Assembly: GCA_039707655.1 (NCBI GenBank)
Contig: CM077666.1
Coordinates: 287,297,166 to 287,361,165 of the forward strand
From: Elymus sibiricus
Lineage: Eukaryota > Streptophyta > Magnoliopsida > Poales > Poaceae
Length of the DNA stretch: 64,000 bases
Direction: 5' to 3'
In this document: positions 22,770 to 34,230 of the stretch, piece by piece
Position numbering within the stretch: position 1 is the first letter of the stretch
Layout: each line of letters opens with the position of its first letter
Translations under genes and position numbers: made by a program
The notes under the pieces: model-generated
Told to the model about the DNA's origin: nothing
Seen by the model: the letters and a program-made list of their open reading frames with translations, nothing else
Database searches by the model: none

Positions 22770-23430
22770 CGGTTTCCTTTCCTTTCCCCTGGGAAGGCGA
22801 AAAGGAAGGCGACTTTGTCCCCTCGATCTGCCGCCGGCCAGGCCGGTGGTTCCTTCCCTTTCCGTCCGCCGCTCCGGCGACGGGAGAGGGCGGGAACCCC
22901 CGTCCTGTGCTTCCGGTATGTAGATAGTAGGGTAGTGGTTCCCGGAGTTGCCGTCATGGTGGGGGTGGCGGTGTTGGTGTGGAATAAAGGTGTTGGTGGT
23001 TCTCCCTCATCCCGGTGAGGCCTTTGGCGGAGCCGGCGAACTGCCGGCTTTAGGTGCTCTCGGATCCTTCGATCTGGTGAGCTTTGGTGCTCCGAGCAAA
23101 GCGCTGGATCGGCCAGCGCATGTTTGTGGTCTCTGGATCTTTGCAGGTTCTTCTCCTCAACGGTGGTGGCGACATCTCTTCCAGTGCGCTGGTCCAACTA
23201 GACTGAAGATTGTAGACTTCCCGTTCGCATGATGTGCCGTTTGATTCAAGGTCAGGCCGGCTTCGGGGAAGCGACGGCGACGGCGGCGCGTCTGCGTCTC
23301 GCACTGATAGATGAGGTCGTTGGGTGCCCTTTGGACCCGGTTGTAATTTCTGGTTTCTTTGGGTTGCTCTGTACTGCTGTTGATCTTTGTTATTAGATCT
23401 GGGGACCTTTTCGCAAAAAAAATAAAAAAT
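22770..23430 (+). mobile_element. 5'-truncated LINE 3' end (probable)
   Basis: About 650 bp of GC-rich, non-coding sequence runs into a T-rich tail (TGCTGTTGATCTTTGTTATTAGATC) and then an A-rich end CGCAAAAAAAATAAAAAATAAA. That gradient is typical of Triticeae LINE 3'UTRs. No reverse-transcriptase frame remains, and the left end and target-site duplication are unclear. Confidence 0.5.
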
Positions 23431-23599
23431 AAACACAACAAAGTAAACTTGACACCACAACATGTTATCTCAGCTTATGCTTCTTTAGTCAGGGAAATTA
23501 AATTAAATACCTGATGTCTAATAGGGATTTAGTATTACTCATGTGTAGCTGAGATCAGAACATTGTTCATGACTATATGGCTAAGTATGCCCACACAAA

Positions 23600-23643
23600 A
23601 CAACGCACGGTTGTCTGGCTTCGCTTTGTACAGACGATGTCGT
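23600..23643 (+). mobile_element. Left half of an A-tailed repeat split by the outer hAT element
   Basis: Sequence ending TTTGTACAGACGATGTCGT at 23643 appears to continue at 53481 (GGATTAATATCGG) and to run to an A-tail at 53540-53549. Joined, the two parts read like the 3' end of a plant LINE. The join is inferred from the hAT target-site copies. Confidence 0.4.
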
Positions 23644-24479
23644 CAGTGGCGGATCCAGGATTTAAAATTAGTCAAGGCGAACTATCGGGCCTAAAAACAT
23701 TTAGGTGCAAATGCAAGTCTATTCAACCAAAAACTGTCCAACTATAAAAACATTTAAAAAATAGTAAAAAAAATGACAACTGTTCACTTAATGCTACAAT
23801 ATGAAATATAGACTCTTGAGTTTTGACACTTGAAATGTTCGCTTAATGCTACAACACGAGAACACCGTTTCAAACGAGTCTACAAAATTATGTAGCATAA
23901 ATGTGACAATGGTTGTATATTTTGATAAGATGGCAATATACCTTCTAAACTGCAATGGAAAAAAATACGACAGCGGAGCGGAGGGAGACGACGCCACATA
24001 GAGCCGCGAGCGGCGGCACAATAGTGGCTATTGGCTAGGGCTCGAGAGTCGGTAATGTTGGGTCAAAAAAATTTAGTTGAAGATATTTTCTTTTTTAGAC
24101 TGGGAAGGGGATCGATTTGGGAAGATATAACGATCGATTCAGTCTTTTTCTTCTTCTCAAAGTTGACCGATTTGATTCGATCAATATTGGATTGATTTGG
24201 TTGTTGCATCATACTGTGTAATCCTATCTTTACTACTATTAAACAAACAAACATTATCTTTCCTAACCACACCTCATCTAGCGTACACAGAACAACCAGG
24301 AGTAATTAAAGCCACATGATTAGGCCTACTCATTTAGATCTAACCGTTAAAATAATAACTAACCTCACCAAAAGTACGTTTAGCAATTTCAGTGAGCGGA
24401 TGAAAAGTCTGTCATCCTACACCTGGCGATCGACCACAACCACGAGCCCCCAAAAAAGGACCACAACCATGATCTGTTT

Positions 24480-24683
24480 ATGCCAAACTCCGCTGCCGCA
24501 CCTCCCTCCACCGCCCAGGCCCTCGCTCCGGTGGCCGCATCGCCCGTATCCACCGCACCCTCCCTCTGCTGCATAGCCCTAGCTCCGGTGGGCGCGCCGC
24601 CCACTACGCTGGCGGCGGCGACAACGGCAATTTCTATTGGGAAGTCGTGGCCGAGGCGGAGCTATAGGCCACCGAGGCTGCCT
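24480..24683 (+). other. GC-rich open frame fused upstream of the calnexin fragment
   Basis: An open frame begins at 24480 and runs in frame into the first calnexin residues before the frameshift. Its 68 upstream codons (Ala-, Pro- and Ser-rich) do not belong to calnexin. It could be a second captured fragment or chance GC-rich sequence; I do not recognise it. Confidence 0.35.
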
Positions 24684-25518
24684 ATGTCGTGGGATGAGGA
24701 GGAGGATGGCGAATGGGAGGCACCGAAGATTGACTACCCCAACTCCCCAAGTGTGAAGAGGCACTTGGTTGTGGTGAATGGAAGAGGTCGATGAAGCATA
24801 ACCCTTCCTACAAAGGCAAGTGGTATGCGCCCCTGATTGACAACCCCAGCTACAAGGGAATCTGGAAGCCCCAAGATATCCCCAACCCCGAGTACTTTGA
24901 GCTTGACAAGCCTGACTTTGATCCGATTGCTGCTATTGGAATTGAGATCTGGACAATGCAGGACGGCATCCTTTTTGACAATATTCTTATTGCCGATGAT
25001 GAGAAGGTAGCCACCTCTATCCTGAAGAATACATGGAAGCCCAAGTTTGATGTTGAGAAGGAAAAGCAGATGGCTAAATAGGCTGCAGCAGCCGGGTCAG
25101 AGGACCTTTCTGAGTTCCAGGTAATTCATTCTTCTTCTGACGTCTTCCATACATTATATATGCCCTTCATTTTATCGCTACCTGCATTATCGCTAACTGA
25201 TTTGGTATGCATATTGCAGAATAGGACCTTCAACGTTTTGTACAAAATCGCTGTCATTCCGTTCTTGGAACCTTACAAGATCAAGATCATTGAAAGGACT
25301 GAAGAACCTTACTTGTCTCTTCTGTTCAAGCAGTTCTGCGTGTTCTCTGAAAAATGACATATAATCTCTCTTTGTCTCTCAGGATGTGATTGAAAAGGGA
25401 GAGAAGCAACCCAACATTAAAATTTCGATTTTGGCCTTAGTCGCTGTCATCCTTGTTACTGTACTCTTCAGAACCCTTGTGTGCCAACAAGGACCGGGCC
25501 GGGTTAGAACTGCACCAG
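24684..25518 (+). pseudogene. Calnexin gene fragment captured by the Helitron
   Basis: Calnexin is an ER membrane chaperone that binds monoglucosylated glycoproteins. Three exon pieces are visible. 24684-25120 encodes the end of the P-domain and lectin arm (WDEEEDGEWEAPK, KCEEALGCGEWKR, NPSYKGKW, YKGIWKPQDIPNPEYFELD, IEIWTMQDGILFDNILIAD). 25220-25291 encodes VLYKIAVIPFLEPYKIKII. 25383-25518 encodes IEKGEKQPNIKISILALVAV, the start of the transmembrane segment. Introns are retained, so this is not a processed copy. Damage: a frameshift near 24740, an in-frame TAG at 25079-25081, and a donor changed to GA at 25292-25293. The signal peptide, most of the lectin domain and the cytosolic tail are missing. 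It is not functional as calnexin. Confidence 0.88.
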
Positions 25519-25661
25519 GTACATCTTTTATTTCTTTGATTTACTATTTCTCTCTCACATACACAGACCTGCACCTTCACATATCTGAATATTGATTCCC
25601 TTCCTAATCCTTAGTTTTGGGCCTTATTCACTGCATATACACATATACTACTATCTTATAG

Positions 25662-25788
25662 AAATATGTTGTTTAAGGATGAAGAGGTGGATAAGTTTGT
25701 GGCTTTAGTTGCTGAATGTCCAGATCTGACAAGCTTCTCAGCCAGGGCCTACATTAGAGAAGACATATCCATATGTAAGAGATTTAAG
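25662..25788 (+). other. Exon-like captured fragment of unknown origin
   Basis: A 127-bp stretch lies between an acceptor-like TCTTATAG and a donor-like AAG/GTCAAT. It is open in one frame, reading NMLFKDEEVDKFVALVAECP and continuing to ISICKRFK. It looks like an internal exon of some gene taken up by the Helitron. I do not recognise the protein. Confidence 0.35.
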
Positions 25789-28700
25789 GTCAATTGCTCC
25801 CCTTTTTGTAATGCTCATCATCTTAATTTAGACATTGTTATATATATGCACCATGGTTCATGACTGTACTTTTTTCATCGTGTTTGCAAAATTAGTCAGT
25901 ATTATTATGCAGAGACAACCTTTCATGGTTCTGCATTAATGTGTTCTTTCAATTGTCAATTTCTTTTGCTTTGAAACAATATTGATCGGCTGAAAGAATG
26001 GTTCTGCGTGGCTTGCACGCTTAGACCTACTTGATGTTGAATTTTATTAGCAAATCTATTGAGAACAGTGTTAACATTCTACATCTTGCTACAAGAAGCT
26101 GTACCCGGGAACCGAAGAAGGCGACTCAGAAGTTTCTCCCTGCAAATAATCAAGATTCACGAGGATAGGATGGCAGAGAGATCATGCTGCCATGGAATTG
26201 ATCTGTTTTCAATGCTTTGCTACTTTCTTGTTTCCTGATATTCAGCAGCCTTATACATTTAGGACTTGGGAAGCGATTTCACATGCATCTCCGATGGTAG
26301 TTGATACTTTTGCTGGTTCAGGATGAGCTAATTTGTGTGCAGTTGCTATTGGTCATGGAAAGGCTGGCTATGCATGGCTCAGTTTTATTGAGCTTAGATG
26401 GAAAATTTGAGTGGACCACTTAAATTCATACCAAACGAACAAAGGCTGAGTAGTGCCCCAAATTAGAGACACGGTGGGATCATCCTGGTCACTATTAGAT
26501 TTTGTCGTTGTCATCTAAGAGCTACTATTAGACTTATAATCCTGAACGACTACCTATATTTTTCAATTTGTTTGCCAACCTGGAATGGCCCTTATTTGGG
26601 CATAGGCCATGCCTGTACGTTTTGTACAAGTTACAGGACAGGCATTCTATTTAAAATTGATAGATTGCAAATTTTGTTATACCTCCATTTGTCAGGACCT
26701 GACCATGGAAGGATGAACACTAAATGATGTCAAATGAACTACATTTGTCGGGATCTCCACATAATAAATGATTCTTGCTCCACTAGCTTACGCATCCGCA
26801 TTGTCCGTCGACGGGTTCTCTGGCTGGTTATGTATGGGCCGTCGCTTGGTACAGCCGCAGGGAGAAGGGCCGGCACTGAACTACAATGGTCAGGACCTTT
26901 AAGTAATGAGTAGCGTGATTCATGACTTATTCTGGTGATAAAGATGTGATACCAATGCAGCCTGATGGTTTGCTTCTATATGAACTAGCAATTTTTTTTG
27001 TTTCATAGATGCATAAGATTGCATCTCAGAAGTTTGATGGATTCTGTCATTTGACTGGCTTATGTGAAAACCACTTATTTCCATTCCTCTATACATGCAC
27101 TTGCATCTCAGATTTTTTTTTATTTCTGGTGCTTATTTACAATAAGATTGAAGAGGTATTTTTCCTGATTGGAAATATTATACCTCATATTCAGTTCAAC
27201 TATGGACACAATGATGACTTTATGCCATGAATAACAAGTGATTATGTCAGCTATACATTTTATGAGCTTTAGGAATTAGGACTGGTGACAACGCTCGAAT
27301 TTCCAATATACTAAAATTGCTGCTTAAATTTTTCTAAAGCTAATGAAATTCCCTTCGTTCTGCAATTTCTCTAAAGATATTGGATTCATTGTGCTGAATT
27401 AACCTTGCTACTTAAGTTGTATTAATTAAGGGGCTCAAGGGCGCAATGAGAAGGGTAAAGGAGTTACAAGGGAGAAGCAGGTATCACATCAAGCACCAAC
27501 AACAACATGCGAGCTTAATATTTATTTATAATCTCATCAATCCAGTATGCTTTTGATCATTTCCATGGTAGATCTATAGAACCAGTATAGCTGCTTGATC
27601 ACACTGACAAACACAGAAATCACTCGATAGTCGCACAAAACACATTGGGAATTTAAAGTGTTGTTTTTTCTAAGCCTGTCTAATGCCTGGCCTATTAGGT
27701 AAGCACAATAGTTATTTACTGCTCTTGAGAATATATATGCATTCTGACTCATGCAAATGAGTTTATTTGGTTGGACGTCTCACAGTTTCCAAGTCAGGCC
27801 ATGGAAATTTTCAAAACGAAGGCTAAGTAGTGCCCAAATTTGAGTGTTCTTTCATTTATCAATTTCTTTTGCTTTGAAACAAATTGCTCAAATCATAATT
27901 TTTTGTAAAAGAACTATTACAAAATGCAACTATTTGTCATTGAATTAGTAATAGAGATTCTCTTAAAGCGCATGTTTAGAGCGTGCTGCTGCTAATTTTG
28001 GGATTGTTACGTTGGACATTTTCCCCATGGTTATCTTTTGTTAGGATCACATTGTCAGAACAGACTCTTGTGGAAGGTCGATAATATGTATTGTTACAGA
28101 GTGATGGTGCAGTTTGAGGCACCTTATTATCATGCTTCACCATAGAATGGCTACAAGGTTTCACTAAACCACTTTAAGATCATAACCCTTCATTGATGTT
28201 AATTTTGCCTATAATTGATGCTTCATATTTATGCACGGCTTTCCTACCATGTTTTTATCGCCTGCTAACTGTTTGGTGATCGTTTAGCCAATTCATTGTG
28301 AACAATTATTTGCAACTATGAAGCATCAAATATGAAATTCTCAAAGACTTATTCTATGTTATGTAAAAATATTTATGTTTCATAATATAGCATGATTTTA
28401 GTCCAGACGTGTGCATGCTTACTAGTGTACCTAGATAATTGATCTTAACATGCACATGTCACCTCATCAAAAGTCCACCACAATATGCATGAGAAAAAGT
28501 TTTCCATTATTAATTGATCTCATGCACACATTCATCTCATCACACATGACACCTCATCAAAGGTCCACTCAACATGCATGTGAAAAGTTTCCATTATATT
28601 ATGTCACTTATATTCAATAAATATTTTCGAATGCATAATAATAAATATAATATATAATATGTATTTTTTGTTTTAGTTAATTCAACTATTCATGTTTCAT
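25789..28700 (+). other. Helitron interior without recognisable genes
   Basis: AT-rich sequence with scattered short frames of fewer than 75 codons on both strands and no domain that I recognise. Much of it looks intronic or intergenic. It may include 3'UTR and intron sequence from the captured loci. Confidence 0.4.
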
Positions 28701-28719
28701 ACCATCAAATCACTCAATC

Positions 28720-28769
28720 GATTCCCGCAGCAATTGATTCCCGCAGCAATCGCACGGGGTATCCTCTAG
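28720..28769 (+). repeat. Helitron 3' end with duplicated hairpin arm
   Basis: The unit (C/T)GATTCCCGCAGCAAT occurs twice in tandem, and the second copy pairs through CCCG with CGGG before the CTCTAG terminus. A single copy is usual, so the hairpin arm has been duplicated. Confidence 0.7.
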
Positions 28770-28914
28770 TTCTAGTTATGCCCGAAGTGCAATCATTGCA
28801 GCATAGTACTGGTAGTGTCCACTCGAGCCCAAGCCAAAACTTTGTCTCCCTCAATCCCGTAGCCCTTCGCATAAGCAGGCACGCAACTGCGCCACCATAG
28901 ACTACTAGTAGAAC

Positions 28915-28934
28915 GCCCGTGCGTTGCCACGGGC
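28915..28934. repeat. Perfect hairpin of a dispersed grass repeat
   Basis: GCCCGTGCGTTGCCACGGGC has a perfect 7-bp stem and 6-base loop. Part of the same word (GCCCGTGCGTTG) recurs at about 53637. It resembles the terminus of a dispersed repeat family that I cannot name. Confidence 0.5.
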
Positions 28935-30599
28935 TACAATGCATATAAATAAATTAAACAATTGGTTAAGATCGTCTCCAAGGTTCAAGCTCATTCTCCC
29001 TGATACGTCTGGGCGTGCTCAGACATCAGATGGGCGCCCGGCAGGCTCCCCAAAATTCAACCGCCTAGATAGTATGGACCACCCCACATATAGCCCATAT
29101 CGTTGGGAGAAATGTGCTTGTCCGGACTATCCGCCATGTTATCTCTAACACGCGGTCCCAACACAAAAAACCCACCCCACAATGCACCCTTCCCTTTTCC
29201 TGCTGGACCCGTTCTCTGCTGTAGCGGGACATTTCTCGCTGGAGCCCTCTCCTAAACCGGATGATGCCCACCTCACCTTCGCCATAACACCCTCTCTCCT
29301 TTACACCGTACTTCCTCACGAACCACCAAGGAGTCCCTGCCCACCATCCCACTCTCCACTCCGATCCCATCCCCTCGTGTTCGTGCCAATCCTCCACCAC
29401 CATCAAGGGGGAGGAGTCGCACGCCGGTGTTGGAGCCTGTGCTTGCATGCTCGATGTGTTTATTTTAAGATGAGAAAAGGGACGGCAGTGGGGTTGAGGT
29501 CAAGTTGATTGCACAGAAATCCTTTTATGTTGTTATTTATCTGCTTTTTTGGTTGATCATCCTTCCATCCACTGGAATGGTGTATGTTGCTGTCACTTGA
29601 ACATCTTCATTTTCAACTATTGTAATATTTCCATTAATAAGAAAATTGTTTATCTTCCATTTAAGTTGTTCCACTGTTGCCTTTGGATTTTTCTAGAGAA
29701 CAATATATAATTAATAGCAGAAAAGAAAACATACATTCATATGGGTAGAAAATGGATACAGCAGAATATGCAAAGTAGCATAGAAATTACCAGTTCCCTT
29801 GGTTAACCTTTTTTTGCGAAAAAGCATAGATATATTAAGAGAGTTCACTGCAAGTAAAAAGTATCCGAAACATAAATAATAAAAATATATTAAACAGTGA
29901 ACAAAAATACAGAGGAAATCGATGGCCACCGAAAGCCCTACTGATCATTGATCGCATCTTGAAATAATTTAAGCTTAAGTCGCGGGTATACATACAGGCA
30001 TTAGCACGTCTCCCTTGCATGTCAGTGAGCCAATTCTGGGCTTGCCAACAATAAAAATGAGGCTGTTATGCCACTCAGTACTGAATAACTAGTCAAGAAA
30101 TTTACAGTAAGAAATGAAAAGTACAAGTATGCTTACTGACAATTGCCAGTGGCTTCAGGGCAATATTTTCACAGAACGGACACGCCGTTGAGGATCTAGT
30201 AGTGGTTACATTTGAGCATCGCATGCGTATCCCATTAGCTTTCAACATGGTGCTGAATTTTATAAGTTTTTTTTTTTGACAGTAATCTGAATTTTATAAG
30301 TTAGCTTTTTTATTGTTAATGGAAAATCATGTGAACCAAAAGTTACGTCCTTTCATTGTACTGGTGCCTGGGGCGAACAATATTATAAGTTGGTGGCGTG
30401 TCCAATCCGTTCATCCAATCTGTTACTTATATCTGGTGCAATGGTATTTCTGTAACTCGTACAATAGTTGAAGCGGACAAACATGATTTTGTAGAAGTAC
30501 AAACAAGATTATTCAGCTAAGCCTTTAGCATATGTACCATATGCAAAACGTTTCTCAACCAATCTCTTATAAATCAAAAGAAAATACAATGGATCAAAC

Positions 30600-30790
30600 G
30601 TAGGAGCAGAAGAGCAGAACTACAGCCAAGTTACTCAGCCTGATAGATGTAGGAAGTGCAGCATGGTGGGGTGCTTAGATATGTTCTGCACCTCGTGTAA
30701 TTATGTTTATGCAAAACCTTGTAACATTGCTCTTCTCAATCTTAATACAGAAGACACGCGCTTGCGTGTTCTTGAAAAAAGAAAAAATCC
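30600..30790 (+). mobile_element. LINE or SINE 3' tail
   Basis: The stretch ends CTTAATACAGAAGACACGC followed by TTGCGTGTTCTTGAAAAAAGAAAAAA, with an ACACGC/GCGTGT hairpin just before the A-tail, as in many grass non-LTR element ends. A similar tail in reverse orientation lies at about 29808-29850. Confidence 0.45.
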
Positions 30791-31082
30791 ATGGCAATTG
30801 TCTATGACACATGAGAACCTCAATCAGTTAAATGAAACACGGTAGGGCAGAAAAAAGAGAACTGTAAAACAAAAGAAGGGAGATTACTCTTATTCGCTGA
30901 AGAGAATTAAGACACTGCAAACTGAAAATCTGGAGGTTATCAACACCATTGTTTGATGCAACACGTGAAAATCTCAATTTAATTGTTAGTCAAAAAAAAT
31001 CTCAATTTAATGACACCACTATTTCCTGCAATACATGAACATCTTAATTAGCTGAGCAAATAGAATAAAACAAAGTCTGCTT

Positions 31083-31144
31083 ACATCCGTATGTAGTCCA
31101 TAGTGAAATCTCTAAAAGGTCTTATATTTAGGAAGATGGAGTAG
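31083..31144. mobile_element. Half of a Thalos-like Stowaway MITE
   Basis: ACATCCGTATGTAGTCCATA, then AAATCTCTAAAAGGTCTTAT, then a terminal TTTAGGAAGATGGAGTAGTA, match the right half of the complete element at 13215-13368. The left half is missing. Confidence 0.7.
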
Positions 31145-33629
31145 TACTTGAGCAAATCGCACACCATAAACTGGACAAATAAGAAGCAGATCCATGACCA
31201 GCTAATTTTATACAACAAAAAAAATCTCCAGACTGAATTGGCCTAATTGCAACTACGCCTCATCCGGGTTGCTCCGTCCGTCCACCTGCGACCGAGCGTC
31301 AAGCAGAGGAAGGCGGCATGGAGGCAGAGAGAGACCAATGACTATTAGTAAAATAGATTACAACAACACATTTTCTTATAATATACATAGATGCTAAGCA
31401 ATATTCAATCTAAAAACTTAGCAACCGTGTTTTGTAAATTATTTATACTTCCTGCTAAGAAAACATGACGGGTAAGCAAAAAATAAAGCTGCAGATTTCT
31501 TTGAAATGCAGTTCCATATTTGCAAATGCTTGTTTCCTGTAATGTATATGTTATTACCTTCACCTTATTTATGTGTCATGGAGCAATGCCGTGATGGCAT
31601 ATAAAATATTCAGAAAGTGGATACCTCTTTATGCAATGCGTTGGAAGATTTCCTGAACTGTAAACCAATGACCAGAAAGGCAGGTTAAGATCTTTGTAGT
31701 TATTTTCTGTTCAGATCTTTGCCTCACGAAAGGTTTTGCATAGAACTTGAACTTTAACCACTGAGCTCGAACATTAAGGAGATAGTGTTAGATACATTTA
31801 GCAGCAGTATAAACATCCACAGCACAAAGCCCCATCCTAGCAGACATCTATATGTAACTTTAGATACAAATTTGAACCACCAACATAGCAAGAAAGATAA
31901 AAAAAAATCGTGCAATGGTAGGCAAATTTACCTGCTATAGAGAGGAATCTGGGTGCATCCATCACTTAAATCTGGGAGGAAGCAGAGGACAAAGTATTAG
32001 ACAGAAAGAATTGAAGAGAACCTATCAGATGGGAAGCCACACCACACCGTGCATGAATTAGGCTAATAGCCTGCTGGGTTCCACCTCATGCTATATACAA
32101 ACAGATAATGCTTGGCAAAGCACACAGCGATAGAAAACACATGTCCTGGCAGAAGTTGCTGCCCAGGTGATGGTGATCGAGACTATGCACGGGATTCATG
32201 TTGAAGCACCTAAACACGGGACTGGAAATTGGTACCTCGGCTGGAACACGGGCGTAGGAGTTCTAGCGAAGTCCACGAAATCGGAAGGGGATGTTAGTTG
32301 TTTTTAGTAATCTAGACACCACAGTGCAAGCCTACACAAATCCTAGCAGTCATTAGAGCGGAGTGAATGAATCAACTGCTCCATATAGTATAGGCGGGAA
32401 GAGAGTAGCAGAGAATCGTTCGTGGAGATGCACCTCGAGGCTGTCAGAGACGACGGCGAGGAATATAAAACCAGGTTGCCCCAGCTCTAGATGGAACTGC
32501 CTGTTGTTCCTCTTCTTGTTGAGGACCTTACCGTCCCTGCAACACTTGATCCTCTTTGCCTCCAGCAGCCAACCGGCATGCGAAATCAGAGGAGAAGGAA
32601 GCTTCTTGTAGAATCGGAGGACTGGGCTGAGGGGGGTGGCTCCTGCTCCGGGACGAATTCCTGTTGCGGAGACTAATAGACCTGGCTGCAAACAAAGTCA
32701 AACATGAGCACAACCGAAGAAAAGAAGACCACAAGATGAAAACATAGATCAGCAACATAGTCAAAATAAATAGAGTCGGGTCAATAAAATAACTCTTTCT
32801 CCTCAATCTGACATGGCAGATTATGCATATCTACTAAAAGTACTACACAGATCTAATTTAGTTTCTTTAAGATTCAATGCATACCACTGATTAATGGAAG
32901 TGGCAAAAAGTGATCTGGCTAGATCATGCCTAGTGCATGCATCTGACAGACTAGAACTTACCTGGAATAACAAAATTTAGAAGGATCATTCTAATTCTGT
33001 CCATCAAACTGTTTTTGAAAAAAATAAAATTAGGGGAAATCCCTCTTGTGGTTACTAAGAATTCCTGTACAAGCACATAAGAAGGTTAGATAATCTAAGT
33101 CTAACGTAGTTATAATCTATCCAGCAAACAAGAAGTACAAGCAAACCAACTAACATTTACATGAAGAGAGCAATATGCACAGCCATAGCCTCTAGAGCCT
33201 GTCTTTTCTTATGAATGAAACCGTGCATCGGGAGACAACTCAGAGCCTTTTCTTAATCTTACAATTCAAAGTACGCGGTGTTAAGAAATAGTATGATCAT
33301 TCTAAGCCGCTGAAGGACATGACAGTAGCTATTCAGTTCTACTTGAACTTCATATGCTACTTGAATGCGCAGACGTGCAACTTCCGTTCCTGTAGCAGAA
33401 GCCAGAGCCTAAACTTGAAAAAAAAAATGTTGAGCAATGGTGAACTAATCAGGACATATACATGAAACGCTTTGGAGCAGTGCATCCTGTTATCAATGAG
33501 ATGGTACTCCAGCAAGCCTCCATTATCAATTAGCGCAATAGAAACCTAGGTGCGTCAGACACCTATTGCCATCCAGTAAATTTTCCCGTGTGTGCACGTT
33601 CCGTGTGTTAATCAAGCTAACTTTCTGTA

Positions 33630-34230
33630 TTAGCGCATCTGGCCGGAATCAATTAGCGCATCTGGCTCCCATCGTACCTGGCCACTGCCTGCGCCGCGCT
33701 CGTGTCTGCCGCTCCCGTGAGCGCCATCTACTCGTGGCCAGTTGCCGCCACGCAGCAGCATCCTCTGCGGCATCTGCTCGACATGGCAGCGGGCGCAAGG
33801 GAGATCGGGGACGGGCTGGCGCGGCGGCTGGGCGACGGAGGGCGACGAGGTGGCGGTGCTTGGAGAGCCTCTAGCGGCAGAGCTCACCGGTGCACGCGGC
33901 AGAGGCGATGGCCCAGCCCATCGCGGCTCAGGCGGGCGCGAGATGTGCGCGGCAGGGACGCAGTCGGCGGTGGTGGAGAGGTAGGGAGGAGGAGCGAGCA
34001 CGGAGGGGCCGGTGGTAGATCGTCCGCCGGCAACCGGGGGTGGGATGTTTGGGCGGCCGCCTAGCTGCGTCGGGCGTGAGGCCCTCTCCTGGCGGCTGCA
34101 AGCTGAACCCTAGGCACGGATCTCTCCTCGCGAGAGAAGGAAGAAAGCAGCGAGAAATATCTGGGCGGGGCGAAGGCAAGATTAGGTGGCCTTGCTGCTT
34201 TTTTGCGTGGGGTGGGTTTTTAGCGGAAGG
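33630..34230. other. GC-rich block of unknown role in the hAT interior
   Basis: About 600 bp of markedly GC-rich sequence with overlapping open frames on both strands, the longest about 120-170 codons. None has a recognisable domain, and their length is expected from the base composition. It could be a first exon and leader region (transposon gene or captured gene) reading leftward. The right end was interrupted by the LINE at 34250. Confidence 0.35.

Larger units (their letters stand above)
24222..28769 (+). mobile_element. Helitron, 4.5 kb, with captured gene fragments
   Basis: It starts TCCTATCTTTACTACTATTA directly after an A, and ends with a CCCG...CGGG hairpin followed by GTATCCTCTAG directly before a T. 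That is the TC...CTAG structure with A/T insertion and no target duplication that defines Helitrons. The 3' end closely resembles Triticeae Helitron ends (CGATTCCCGCAGCAA...GGGGTAT). No RepHel helicase frame is present, so it is non-autonomous. It carries a plus-strand calnexin fragment with introns and at least one other exon-like fragment. Confidence 0.8.

Noticed and set aside
24480..25595. Functional calnexin gene
   Set aside because: Signal peptide and most of the lectin domain are missing, there are a frameshift, a TAG and a lost donor site, and the fragment lies wholly inside a Helitron.
29182..29508. Open frame of 108 codons plus an antisense frame of 127 codons
   Set aside because: Neither has a recognisable motif, both overlap the same moderately GC-rich stretch, and there are no plausible splice or start contexts.
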